Source: Ascoidea tarda (nom. inval.) (lineage: Eukaryota; Ascomycota; Saccharomycetes; Ascoideales; Ascoideaceae). Taken from it: a stretch of DNA of 23,413 nt. Position numbers and translations under genes: made by a program. The stretch lies in assembly GCA_030560485.1 (NCBI GenBank), contig JAKTTS010000172.1, forward strand, positions 1-23,413, read 5' to 3'. Positions 8,215 through 17,507 of the stretch are shown piece after piece (positions within the stretch are counted from its first letter, which is position 1; each line of letters starts with the position of its first letter). The notes below the pieces were generated by a model that saw nothing but the letters and a program-made list of their open reading frames with translations, made no database searches and was not told where the DNA came from.

Positions 8215-9243
8215 ATGTCAAATTGGACCAATCCACCATTTACAGGAGAAGACGATGATGATGAAGATGGACTATCTGAAGAATACGACTCATGGATTTC
8301 CAATTTCTGTTCCTTATTTGGACATGATTATTTTGTAGAAATATCTACAGAATTCATTGAGGATGATTTCAACTTATCTGGCTTATCGTCCATGGTGTCG
8401 TACTATAGAGAATCATTAAATTTGATATTGGATATAGGGCCAGAAAGTGAGATAAACATACCCGCCATGCCATTGATCGAGCACAGTGCCGAGGTTTTAT
8501 ATGGATTGATTCATGCGAGATTTATATTGACGAAACCTGGGTTGACCTTGATGGCAGAAAAATACGAAAACAGGAATTTTGGATCATGCTCAAGAGTTAA
8601 TTGTGAGGGTATGTATCTTTTGCCAGTTGGATTGTACGATCAGCCAGGGTTGGATACAGTTCGATTGTTCTGTCCATCGTGCTCAGATATCTACTTTCCA
8701 AGTTCCTCCAGATACTTGAACATTGACGGCGCGTGTTTTGGCACCACCTTTCCTGGATTGTTTATCAAATTGTACCCCGAGATCCAGAGACAATGTAATT
8801 TACGATCCAAAGACAGCTTCAGCTTGAAAATATTTGGTTTCAAGGTCAACGAGTTGAGTGTTAGCGGGCCCAGAATGAAGTGGTTGAGACAAAAGCCCAA
8901 GAGCAAAGAGGAAATCGAAGAGTTCAACCGATGCGAGTACATTATTCCCTACGACGGCAACTCTGGCTCCAGCAGCTCGAACCCCAACAACTCGAACAAC
9001 AACTCAGACAACTCAGACGAAGAAGAGGAGGAGGAAAACTCGGAGAACAGTGAGGAGAATAGCGAAGACAACTCGGACGAGGAGAACAACAGTGAGGACA
9101 ACTCCAACACCGACAAGCCCAAGGTGAAGGGCAGGGAAGAGCAGAAGACGAGGCCCACCAACAACGTTAGCAAGGGCCAGAAGCACGAGCACATAGAGCA
9201 GATGCAGTCCTCCGACGAGAGGAGGGTACGAATGGTGTACTAG
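8215..9243 (+). CDS. CKB1: casein kinase 2 regulatory (beta) subunit, CKB1 type
   Basis: CK2-beta subunits dimerise through a zinc finger and tether catalytic CK2-alpha, shaping substrate choice in nucleus and cytoplasm. Visible features are an acidic N-terminus (GEDDDDEDGLSEEYDSWI), the FIEDDFNLSGLS segment and LYGLIHARFILTKPGL. The zinc ligands are C125, C130, C153 and C156, with the family spacing C-X4-C-X22-C-X2-C. FGFKVN and SGPRMKWLRQ, as in yeast Ckb1, close the conserved part. CKB1 rather than CKB2 is chosen because of FIEDDFN and SGPRMKWLRQ. The acidic insert that yeast Ckb1 carries before IIEHAAEQLYGL is nearly absent here. Instead, from about residue 250 there is a Ser/Asn/Glu/Asp tail of roughly 70 residues, then a basic end. 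The start has a good A-rich context. No in-frame CTG was found. A GTATGT at 8609 lies in conserved coding sequence and is not an intron. Confidence 0.95.
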   Translation: MSNWTNPPFTGEDDDDEDGLSEEYDSWISNFCSLFGHDYFVEISTEFIEDDFNLSGLSSMVSYYRESLNLILDIGPESEINIPAMPLIEHSAEVLYGLIHARFILTKPGLTLMAEKYENRNFGSCSRVNCEGMYLLPVGLYDQPGLDTVRLFCPSCSDIYFPSSSRYLNIDGACFGTTFPGLFIKLYPEIQRQCNLRSKDSFSLKIFGFKVNELSVSGPRMKWLRQKPKSKEEIEEFNRCEYIIPYDGNSGSSSSNPNNSNNNSDNSDEEEEEENSENSEENSEDNSDEENNSEDNSNTDKPKVKGREEQKTRPTNNVSKGQKHEHIEQMQSSDERRVRMVY

Positions 9244-9343
9244 TCGTCAATAGCCAGTAGTTAGTGATTATATTGCATCGGCCCAATCGAGACAGGCGCC
9301 CTCCGCCGCTCCTGCTGCACATATCTGCAGGCGCTGCCGGGGC

Positions 9344-9349
9344 ACGCGT
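9344..9349. promoter_or_regulatory. ACGCGT (MCB-like) site
   Basis: A perfect ACGCGT, the Mbp1/Swi6 (MBF) core, lies in the 288-base gap between CKB1 and the SYT1-like ATG. Surrounding DNA is GC-rich, so a chance match is possible. Confidence 0.3.
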
Positions 9350-9531
9350 TTGCGTTGACAACACCTTTTAGACCTCTCTTGCTCTTTTGGGCTCCTTCGC
9401 AATAATATTATTATCGCTTTGGCATCCATCGCTGGTTGCAGACAACTTATTGGCCTTCTCTGCTCTTCTCTCCTTGTTCCCTACTGCTCACTGGTCTTCC
9501 TCTCGCTTTCTGCCCCCAGTTCTGTTGTTCA

Positions 9532-12500
9532 ATGTCTCTCTCGCCCTCCAGCTCCCTCAATTTCAACGCCAGTGACTTCACCTCCCTACTCACCTTGGAT
9601 CCGTTGAAATTGCAGTCCCAGTCTCAGCTCCAAGGCTCCCACAACCCCAACCCCAACATCAACAGCAATAATAACAGCAATAACAATGGCAGCTTGCACA
9701 ACAGCTTCAACAACAACATCGACACCAACTCCATTGAAAGCAACGACGACAAATTCTACTCCCCCTTCAGCACGACTCCCAACTCCTCTATACTAGAAAT
9801 CCACTCTCTTACCGCAAACAACAGCAACAACTTGAGAAACTCTTATACTTCAGCCCAAAAGATCACCACAACTATCTCCAATATCGATGTCAGTACTAGC
9901 AACGATACTTCCATTTTAAATAACGAAACCATTTTCAGAAAACACCACTCCTATCACGATTCTCAATCAACTGAAAAGTTGCTATTGTCTAAAAATATCA
10001 ACATTAAAAATCCAAATGAACTCAGTAAAAACAACAACAATAACAAAACTAAAACCAAAACTAAAACTAAAACCAAAAATTTAAACAACTTTATTCTTAA
10101 CGATAATAATAATATTAATAACGATAACAACGATAACAACGATAACGATAACGATAATACAGAATACCTCGATACTGACTTGGATCTAATTCGTAAATTC
10201 TTAAACTCTTCTCCCTCACAAAACATTCTATCAGATAATGAGTATCTGAATATTTTATCTCCCTCTCCAACAAACTCAACTACTACCACTACTTTAACTT
10301 CAAACACTCTAACCGCTAAAAACATTATAAACAGTACCTTGATCAATCCCATAAATACCCCCATAAATAACCAAAACTCCTCAAAGAATTTTATCATCTC
10401 AAAAAATCAAAAAAATATTGACAAAATTAATGATAATGCTATAACTACTTCCAACACTGACAAGACCGATAATACCACCTCTACCTCCACGTCTACTGCT
10501 AATCACGATGATCCAAATAAAATTCGCCCTACATCTACCAATACTAACAAAGACGAAATAGATAAATCTAAAAACAAAAACAACAACAAAGATAATGATA
10601 ATGATAACGAGTCTGATACTGAGCTAACTCAATCTCAAATCGATGAATTGAAAGGTTTAGCCTCCTCTCTTTACAGCTTGACTTACAACGACATTTCAAT
10701 TCAAGATTACATCCTTGTTCTATGTTCTTCAAATAAAAACTCAACAAGATTACGCCAATATTACATGAACAACTTTAACTTCTCCAAAAATTTACTCTCC
10801 TCGTTAAGACTATTGTGCAATAAACTATACTTCAGAGGCGAATCCCAACACATTGCAAGAATCATTGAAAGCTTTTCAATAACCTACAACTCTTCCTTTC
10901 AATATAAAGTCCAAAACTACCTCTACATCAACGAATTTGGCGTTTATCTTGTTGCCTACTCTTTAATCTTACTAAACTCTGACCTCCATAACAAAAACGT
11001 TAAAAAACACATATCAAAGGACTTGTTTGTCAAAAACACTTTAAACGCCTTAAAATCAGAAAAACTAAATATCAAAAATGAATTAAGACTAATCAACCAA
11101 TTAAAAGTCTTTTACGATAATATAGAACTAAATGAATTGAAACTATTAACTGCCACAAACCAAAATGTAATTTCAAACAATAACTCAAACTTGATTTATA
11201 ATGAGAAAAGAAGATTCAGTAAATTTTCCCCAGACTACAACTCAAGTCATCTTTTTAGCAGTAATCATAATATCACAACTACTACTGCCACCACCACCAC
11301 TAATATCAATAATAATGACGATAGTCAATTCAATAACAATAACAACGAGTATTACATCAACAACGATACCAACTATACTCCAAATTCAAAGCTTCTAATA
11401 AATACACCAAATCATAACACTAACAATAGTTCTCCTGTAAGCTCACCAACTTACTCCAAATGCTCAGCAAATAAAAGAATCTCCACCTTTAACATCAGAA
11501 GAAGCATGTCTTTTAACTATAATAGTGGATCTCCATTGGCAAAAACAAAATCCTACAATACTCCTTTAGCCTCTCCGGTTTATAATAATAACAACAACGC
11601 TTCAAGTTTGTTTGATCTAAATCCAAGAAACTCTTCAATGTTTCATAACGGAAGTAATAATAGTATTTATTCCACTTCTGCTCTCACTGAAAATAAACCA
11701 ATTGGCTTTGCTGGTTTATTAATTCAACAAAAAGAAAAATTAACAACTAATTCACCCTCAAGTAGTAGCTTTAATTTTAATAATGGCAGTATTAACTATA
11801 ATCATTATAATAATAATAATAGCTCAAACAACAATAGCAGCAACTATGGAAATAACAACAACAACAGTACTCATAGTAATAACAAAGATAATAACAGTTT
11901 GTCCTTGATGAATTCTCATTTAAACATTTCTTCAACAACTTTGGATCGCAAAAAGTCGTCAAATAGCATCAATTCATTAAACACCTACAATACTCTAGCT
12001 ACAATGGATACATCAAATACCCTAACCACCATTTCTTCCAGCTCAAATCAAAGTTCTTTAATAATTTCAAAAAAAAGTAGCTCCAACAATATGTCAAATA
12101 ATAATTCAAGTTTGCATTTCACTCCTCCCCAATATCAATCGTTTTACTTGAATGATCCTTGTATCAATCCAGATATTCTCCTTGAAGAAGAAGAGGATTA
12201 TAACTTGGATTTGGAATTATATGGTCCTCCTTGGACAAAAGAAGGCCTATTAAAGATCAAAAGATTTGAAAAACCAAAATTTTTTTCTCTGTACAAATAT
12301 AGCAAAAGTTCCAATGACATTTCATCTTCTTATTCCAATCCAAGTAATCCCAACAGAAATAGAATATCTTCCCATAAATATAACAGTGGACATCACTCTT
12401 TTTCAAACATCAAATGGAAAACTAATTTTTCTGTTGTTTCCAGAGGAGAATTGAAATTGTTTTCATTTGATATAAATGGTAGTTCAAATGGACATAACAA

Positions 12501-13455
12501 CAATCGCCACAACAACTCGACCAATCATCCACATAAATTAAAAAAAAAACTATCAAGATTAAGACTAACCGATAAATCTGAAAAACATAAAAATGTAGAT
12601 GGCGAAATTGGTGATGGTAATTGGATGAAAAACGCAAATGAAGCTGGTTCTTATAGCTTATACTCAACATACGCTAAAATTATTCCAGATGGCAATATTT
12701 CTGACCAAAAATTCAAAACAAATGAACTAGAAACGTTTTGGGCTTTGAAACTACCTAGCACAAATAACCAAACTAACAACTGTTTTAATTTAACAAACTC
12801 AATTGTTGATGGAATGAAAGATCCCCTACTCGCCTCTCACAATCTATTAACAATATACAATGAGAATATTTTGATATTTTCAGCAGGCACTAAAGAAATT
12901 GCTGAAGAATATGTTTTCACTTGCAACTTCTGGGCTGCAAGACTAACTGCTATACCAATTGAGTCTGAGGCTATTTCAAATAAAGAGTTTGGCTGGGGCT
13001 CAATATTAAAAGAAAATGATATAACCAAGATACTATCAACTAAAATTCATAAGTGGGAGCCCATGCTACAAAGTTTGACACAATCTAATAATACAATGAA
13101 AAAGCAATTAGTCGAACTTTATAAATACGTTCAGGTTTTGGAAGATTTGATTGGAGATCACATTAAAATAAAAAACGACATTGAAAAATTTTTCAAAGAA
13201 AAGTTTTTCAGCGCCTCTTCAGCATGCAACCAAAGAGTTGACAATACCTCCATCTATAGTACAAGTAGCAGATCAACAACTAACACCTACTCCCTTCACA
13301 GTACTAAATTGTACAAACTGATTATGGTAAACTGGAATAATAAATATAGCTATTTGATAAATGAGCACAATCAATTTAAAGATTATGTACTCACTTTGAA
13401 GGAAGCAATTGATATAAAAGATAAAGAAATTTTAAAAACATCGGGAAGAGCTTAA
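9532..13455 (+). CDS. SYT1: Sec7-PH Arf guanine-nucleotide exchange factor, SYT1 type
   Basis: The protein likely activates Arf/Arl GTPases in Golgi and vesicle traffic, as yeast Syt1 does. The frame is open from 9436 on a TTG codon, but the first ATG is 9532, giving 1307 residues against about 1226 for yeast Syt1. The N-terminal 360 residues are Asn/Ser/Thr/Lys-rich with a (Lys-Thr)n run. The Sec7 domain spans about residues 363-515. FRGESQHIARIIESFS contains the catalytic glutamic finger E437, and AYSLILLNSDLHN (N482-N487) is the conserved second motif. A long Asn/Ser linker follows. A PH domain with low-complexity insertions spans about residues 900-1145, from WTKEGLLKIKRF to the closing helix FWAARLTA. 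A conserved helical C-terminus completes the Sec7-linker-PH order known for Syt1. Yel1 is the alternative but is much shorter. Only three in-frame CTG codons were found. Confidence 0.82.
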   Translation: MSLSPSSSLNFNASDFTSLLTLDPLKLQSQSQLQGSHNPNPNINSNNNSNNNGSLHNSFNNNIDTNSIESNDDKFYSPFSTTPNSSILEIHSLTANNSNNLRNSYTSAQKITTTISNIDVSTSNDTSILNNETIFRKHHSYHDSQSTEKLLLSKNINIKNPNELSKNNNNNKTKTKTKTKTKNLNNFILNDNNNINNDNNDNNDNDNDNTEYLDTDLDLIRKFLNSSPSQNILSDNEYLNILSPSPTNSTTTTTLTSNTLTAKNIINSTLINPINTPINNQNSSKNFIISKNQKNIDKINDNAITTSNTDKTDNTTSTSTSTANHDDPNKIRPTSTNTNKDEIDKSKNKNNNKDNDNDNESDTELTQSQIDELKGLASSLYSLTYNDISIQDYILVLCSSNKNSTRLRQYYMNNFNFSKNLLSSLRLLCNKLYFRGESQHIARIIESFSITYNSSFQYKVQNYLYINEFGVYLVAYSLILLNSDLHNKNVKKHISKDLFVKNTLNALKSEKLNIKNELRLINQLKVFYDNIELNELKLLTATNQNVISNNNSNLIYNEKRRFSKFSPDYNSSHLFSSNHNITTTTATTTTNINNNDDSQFNNNNNEYYINNDTNYTPNSKLLINTPNHNTNNSSPVSSPTYSKCSANKRISTFNIRRSMSFNYNSGSPLAKTKSYNTPLASPVYNNNNNASSLFDLNPRNSSMFHNGSNNSIYSTSALTENKPIGFAGLLIQQKEKLTTNSPSSSSFNFNNGSINYNHYNNNNSSNNNSSNYGNNNNNSTHSNNKDNNSLSLMNSHLNISSTTLDRKKSSNSINSLNTYNTLATMDTSNTLTTISSSSNQSSLIISKKSSSNNMSNNNSSLHFTPPQYQSFYLNDPCINPDILLEEEEDYNLDLELYGPPWTKEGLLKIKRFEKPKFFSLYKYSKSSNDISSSYSNPSNPNRNRISSHKYNSGHHSFSNIKWKTNFSVVSRGELKLFSFDINGSSNGHNNNRHNNSTNHPHKLKKKLSRLRLTDKSEKHKNVDGEIGDGNWMKNANEAGSYSLYSTYAKIIPDGNISDQKFKTNELETFWALKLPSTNNQTNNCFNLTNSIVDGMKDPLLASHNLLTIYNENILIFSAGTKEIAEEYVFTCNFWAARLTAIPIESEAISNKEFGWGSILKENDITKILSTKIHKWEPMLQSLTQSNNTMKKQLVELYKYVQVLEDLIGDHIKIKNDIEKFFKEKFFSASSACNQRVDNTSIYSTSSRSTTNTYSLHSTKLYKLIMVNWNNKYSYLINEHNQFKDYVLTLKEAIDIKDKEILKTSGRA
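10048..10077. repeat. hexanucleotide ACYAAA repeat encoding (Thr-Lys)5
   Basis: Five in-frame ACT/ACC-AAA units lie in the Asn/Lys-rich N-terminal region of the SYT1-like gene, outside the Sec7 domain. Confidence 0.85.
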
Positions 13456-13893
13456 TATCACTTAATAAAATAATTTTCTTTGTATTCTAATATTATATCT
13501 GTTTATTTTTAGTTATTTTTATTTCTAGTTTTGCAATACATCTTGGTTTTTTTGGGATGTATTTTGATATTTTTCTTGTTTTTTAGATTTTTTAACCACA
13601 CTATTTTTGATTATTATGATTTTTTTAACTATCTTTATTTAATTCCTGTTTTTAATAATTATACTACTTTTTCCTATATTTTTGAAGCAATCCAATCTCT
13701 TTTACCCTTTATTTGATTTTAAATATACCTTTGAACCAATTATCCAGTTTATTATATAGATTAATTCAACAAAACTCTATTCTACTTAAATCCAATTATA
13801 CCCGAACTTATAAATATCAATTTAAAATATTATTCTAAACAAATCAAATATTATGATGTTTTCATTAATCGATTTGAATCATTTTATCTCTTA
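13456..13893. other. convergent 3' intergenic region
   Basis: This is a very AT-rich spacer between two genes whose 3' ends face each other. T-rich runs and several TATA/ATTTA stretches suit overlapping polyadenylation signals in both directions. Short open frames here have the composition of random AT-rich DNA. I see no RNA gene. Confidence 0.6.
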
Positions 13894-16800
13894 TTAATTT
13901 CTGACTTCAAAATTTGTGAAATCATAGTAGGCTTTATTGTAATTTCTTCTAGTTTTTTGAGTTGCTGGTTGTTTTCCTGATATTGGTATTTGTCTACTTC
14001 GACAAGAGGATGGATTAGATTTTTGAGAATAAGTCTTTGGATTAGAATTCTTTGAAATATAAGTAGATTCAATATCAAATATGTTGTGGAAAGTGGGATT
14101 AATAACGTTTTTTGGTGGATTTGTATCTAATACACCTTGTTTTTGAATAAATGCTTTCCGATTTTGATTTACTCTTTTTGGTAAATTTGAATATAAATTA
14201 AGGTTTTGATTTAAACTAGTAGAATTCGAATGTGATGTTGAGTTAGGATTAGAATTGAACTGACTCTGAAATTGATTTTGGTCTTTAGATTTTTTTCTAT
14301 TCTTAAATTTATGAGTTTCATTTGTATACGTTGGATTTCCAAAGCTTTCTTTAGAGTAATTGTGAATATTGTTATTTCCAGAAGTAAAACTATGATAACT
14401 GTGATCCTTCTCATTGCTATCTCTAAAACTAGATTTTCCGTTGATATTATAAGATTTATACAGAAGATTATCAAATGCTTTAGAATAATTTTTTTGAGTA
14501 TTAATTGTTTCGTCATAATACTTTTCAAATTGCTCTTGGAAATTGTCAAAGTATTGCTTTTGCATTTTATCAAAAGGTAAATTAAATCCTGAATTAAAAG
14601 TATAATAATCTATTTTGATCAGTTTATTTGAGTGATTTTCTTCATTATTTGCATCAATGAATTTATAATCTTTTTCATAATGTTTTATATTAAACATTAT
14701 CTTTTTTGGGCACTCATCACAAAAATGGCCCTTTCTACCACAATTTGTACAAAAAATATTTTCAGGTAGGGAAACATTTTCATCAAGTCCATCTTTAGAA
14801 ATATAAGATCTCCATATTGTAGGGCAGTTTTTTTCCATATGATTATTTGAATTGCAAATTTCACAAAAAAAGGTTTTCTTTCGTTGTGTATTTTCATTTT
14901 TAAGATTGATAATATCCTTCAAAGGGCAATTTGTTTGGAAATGACCAGTTTTATAGCAACTGTAACAAAAAATAACATTATTACAAATTTTATGCCATTT
15001 TTGACCACACATGCAGCAGATATGGTGTTTATACCGACAATTAGTATTAGTGGATCTATTGTAGAAATTATTATGACTAGAATCGTAGGTATTCTTATTC
15101 AATGAGGCATCTTGAAATTTTTTCTTATTTAACGTAGAATTCGAATCTTTATCATTATTATTATGAGCAAATTTACTATCCTGTTCAATAAACTCATTTT
15201 CATTTAAATCTTCTTTATTATAATCTGTATTTTGATTTTCATTGGTTTTAGAGTCGTTATCGGTATGTTTGCTGTATTTTCCTGTGTAATGGAGATTTTC
15301 ATTATTGTTAATATCAAGATAGTTTATATCATCAAGATCATTTCCGTTATCAGCAGATTGCAGATGATCTGGGTTATTATTAGTGTCAGAGTTGTTATTA
15401 ATGGTGAAAATTTCAAAGTCATTGTTTAGATTGTGATTATTGTTTGGTTCCAAATCAAAATCCTGGTAGTTGTCATCAGTCGGGTGTTCAGTATTGTATT
15501 GATTTTCATTAACTATTTCAATATCATCTATCTCATTAAGATCAGTAATATCGATGAGTTCAGTATTTTCAGTAATATAATTAAAGTTTTCGTCTTTTTT
15601 GTAAATATATTTATCTTCGTTTGAACTGTTCAAGATATTATCGTTTTCAGCATAAGTGTTTTCAGTATTGTCATTTGTATCTATATCATAAATTTCGAAA
15701 TTTTGTTTTTCGTCATCATAGTTATCATAGTTATCATGATCATCATAATCGTCATAATCATCATCGTCATAAGTAATATTGACATTATCGTCATCATCAT
15801 TTGGATTATATTCGGAAGGTATTTCTTCATCGGATTTGTAATAGTTATCATAGTTATCAAAGTTGTTATAATTATTAGTCGGACTAGGATGATTATTATT
15901 TTCAACAGAGCCTTGAGTACCACTTTTACTTTTACTTTTAATTCTACTTTTATTTTTATTTTTATTTTTATTTTGATTCTGATTTTCGTTTTCGTTTTCA
16001 TTTTTAGTTTTATACTTATCGGTTAATTTTTCTTTTAGTACATTTTTTAAATTTTTTTTCAATTTTTTGGGATTCTTATTTTGAGAGTTTGTATTTTGGA
16101 CGAAGTTGTCCTGATTAGCTTGATTATCATTTATCAAGCTGTCTAATAGATTTATAATGAAGAATATATTTAAATTGGAATTATCAATATAAAAGAAATC
16201 TGGAAATGAAGACAGTAAGTCGGATTGAATAAAATTAAGTAGATTTAATAATAGTTTCAAGTTATTTAAATGGTACAAGTAATCCTTATAAGTTTGCCGG
16301 AAAAGAGCTAAGATTTTCTGTTTTTGATCTTGGTGATTATTATTATTTTTATTTTTATTTTTATTTTTATTTTTGCTGTCGTTTTCGTTATTAGAATTGA
16401 ATAATAATGATAAATAGACAATAAGAAAATTTGAGGAATCTAGAGATCTTGAAAGGATTTGTTCTTTATAAGCTGAGCCTGGGGAAAAAATTTTCAATAT
16501 AATAAAGTCGTAAAATAATGAGTTAAATAAGATGTTGATGAGTTCAAGATAAAAAGCGAAATATTTGCTATTTGATTCATTTTCAGTATCGAGATTAATT
16601 TCGTTTGAATGGTCGATAATTTCCAAACATTTGCAATAGCAATTTTCTGTTTTGTCAATCAAATAGTTAATATCGTTGTCAAGATCAATTGAATCGACTG
16701 GTAGATTGAAAAGGTCATTAATCTCAAGAATTTTCTGTTCAAGATAAGCAATAAAAAGCTTGTTATTGTTTTTGTCATTGCTGAAGGTGTTATCAGCGAC

Positions 16801-17091
16801 AAAGTTGGCGTTTGCAGCTCTTTTCTCATCGGCTGCCAACTGCTGAATGATAAATCGCAAGGAGTACTTGAGCAATCTGGGATCAAACTCCCCACGAGCA
16901 GCACCAGCACCAGCACCAGCACCAGCACCAGCACCATGGTAGTGCATCACATAGAGGATAAAGTGCTTGTATGCGTCGTTCTCAGCGGCAAGAAAGTATT
17001 GCTTGACATTAATGGCAAAACCAGCTGCTGTGCTGTTTCTGCCTCCATCGCTGTCGCTTCTGTCACCTCTGTCGACTTCTTCTGCTGTCAT
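13894..17091 (-). CDS. AIR1: AIR1/AIR2-type zinc-knuckle RNA-binding protein with giant N-terminal extension
   Basis: Air proteins are the RNA-binding subunit of the nuclear TRAMP complex (Trf4/5-Air-Mtr4), which adenylates aberrant RNAs for exosome decay. Canonical CX2CX4HX4C knuckles are CYSCYKTGHFQTNC (709-722), CEICNSNNHMEKNC and CTNCGRKGHFCDEC (ending at 794). A degenerate one lies at 692-703. The linker after the second canonical knuckle carries PTIWRSY (I759-Y763), matching the IWRxY motif that Air proteins use to contact Trf4. Length is 1065 residues against about 350 in yeast. Residues about 20-340 look helical, interrupted by a (Gly-Ala)n run and a Lys/Asn run. Residues 340-690 are Asn/Asp/Glu-rich with a strongly acidic patch near 430-460. 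About 270 polar residues follow the knuckles. The ORF reaches 17226 only via GTG; the first ATG is 17091. It is divergent from FAA2. The N-terminal domain is unrecognised. Confidence 0.8.
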   Translation of the reverse strand: MTAEEVDRGDRSDSDGGRNSTAAGFAINVKQYFLAAENDAYKHFILYVMHYHGAGAGAGAGAGAARGEFDPRLLKYSLRFIIQQLAADEKRAANANFVADNTFSNDKNNNKLFIAYLEQKILEINDLFNLPVDSIDLDNDINYLIDKTENCYCKCLEIIDHSNEINLDTENESNSKYFAFYLELINILFNSLFYDFIILKIFSPGSAYKEQILSRSLDSSNFLIVYLSLLFNSNNENDSKNKNKNKNKNNNNHQDQKQKILALFRQTYKDYLYHLNNLKLLLNLLNFIQSDLLSSFPDFFYIDNSNLNIFFIINLLDSLINDNQANQDNFVQNTNSQNKNPKKLKKNLKNVLKEKLTDKYKTKNENENENQNQNKNKNKNKSRIKSKSKSGTQGSVENNNHPSPTNNYNNFDNYDNYYKSDEEIPSEYNPNDDDDNVNITYDDDDYDDYDDHDNYDNYDDEKQNFEIYDIDTNDNTENTYAENDNILNSSNEDKYIYKKDENFNYITENTELIDITDLNEIDDIEIVNENQYNTEHPTDDNYQDFDLEPNNNHNLNNDFEIFTINNNSDTNNNPDHLQSADNGNDLDDINYLDINNNENLHYTGKYSKHTDNDSKTNENQNTDYNKEDLNENEFIEQDSKFAHNNNDKDSNSTLNKKKFQDASLNKNTYDSSHNNFYNRSTNTNCRYKHHICCMCGQKWHKICNNVIFCYSCYKTGHFQTNCPLKDIINLKNENTQRKKTFFCEICNSNNHMEKNCPTIWRSYISKDGLDENVSLPENIFCTNCGRKGHFCDECPKKIMFNIKHYEKDYKFIDANNEENHSNKLIKIDYYTFNSGFNLPFDKMQKQYFDNFQEQFEKYYDETINTQKNYSKAFDNLLYKSYNINGKSSFRDSNEKDHSYHSFTSGNNNIHNYSKESFGNPTYTNETHKFKNRKKSKDQNQFQSQFNSNPNSTSHSNSTSLNQNLNLYSNLPKRVNQNRKAFIQKQGVLDTNPPKNVINPTFHNIFDIESTYISKNSNPKTYSQKSNPSSCRSRQIPISGKQPATQKTRRNYNKAYYDFTNFEVRN
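16345..16374. repeat. (ATTTTT)5 encoding (Lys-Asn)5
   Basis: Five perfect 6-bp units lie within the N-terminal region of the AIR1-like gene. On the minus strand they read as alternating Lys and Asn. A similar ATTTTT run near 15950-15976 encodes another Lys/Asn stretch in the same gene. Confidence 0.9.
16901..16936. repeat. (GCACCA)6 encoding (Gly-Ala)n
   Basis: Six perfect units lie near the start of the AIR1-like gene and are read on the minus strand as alternating Gly and Ala. The tract splits two helical segments of the N-terminal extension. It is GC-rich compared with the rest of the gene. Confidence 0.92.
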
Positions 17092-17164
17092 TGCTGCCGA
17101 TGGGTCGCCTCCTTCCTGTGATTCCTCTGGACCTGCTCTTAGGCGGCAGAGTGGTTTCGTGATT

Positions 17165-17172
17165 ATCACGTG
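17165..17172. promoter_or_regulatory. ATCACGTG E-box
   Basis: This matches the Cbf1 consensus RTCACRTG. It lies 74 bases upstream of the AIR1-like ATG and about 440 bases upstream of FAA2, so it more likely serves AIR1. Confidence 0.45.
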
Positions 17173-17499
17173 CACACGGCGGTTCCGGTCCAGAAGCGGT
17201 TTCTGAGCGAGGAGAAGGGGAAGCACTGTTTAGGAAACCGAGCAGAAGCCGGTGCAGATGGAGACGATGGTGAAGGAGCTTCTTCCGCACGCTGCTGCAA
17301 AACAGGAAGCTGATTCGGGAAGGAGCGAAGGAGCAGAGGCCGAGACGCCGGGGGAAGAGCGTGCAAGTGTTTGGGTTGTGTTGGGCTCCTCCTCTTCTGG
17401 AGTGTGGAGTAGAAACAATTGCCATATGAAGATTGAAGGTACAAGCAACCGATGGGTCTTTTCAGGATATCAGTGTGATAATGTGAGCTTGCTTTTTGA

Positions 17500-17507
17500 T
17501 ATAAATA
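17500..17507 (+). promoter_or_regulatory. TATA box TATAAATA of FAA2
   Basis: This perfect TATAWAWR match ends 102 bases before the FAA2 ATG, a normal yeast TATA-to-start distance. A TATA-containing promoter fits an inducible metabolic gene. Confidence 0.55.

Noticed and set aside
8609-8614. GTATGT as a 5' splice site in CKB1
   Set aside because: It falls in the conserved CEGMYLLP coding segment between zinc ligands, and the frame is continuous and correct without splicing.
9436-9531. 32-residue N-terminal extension of the SYT1-like protein
   Set aside because: It begins at TTG with no in-frame ATG before 9532.
13531-13716. 61-codon Phe/Tyr-rich open frame after SYT1
   Set aside because: It is the composition expected of AT-rich 3' DNA and lies between convergent genes. 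It has no conserved feature.
17165-17172. ATCACGTG as a centromere CDEI element
   Set aside because: No CDEII-like AT-rich 80-90 bp stretch followed by a CDEIII-like TTCCGAA was seen. It lies in an ordinary divergent promoter, and point centromeres are restricted to some yeasts.
17092-17226. 45-residue N-terminal extension of the AIR1-like protein
   Set aside because: It depends on a GTG start, and the first in-frame ATG is at 17091. The extra residues overlap promoter sequence including an E-box.
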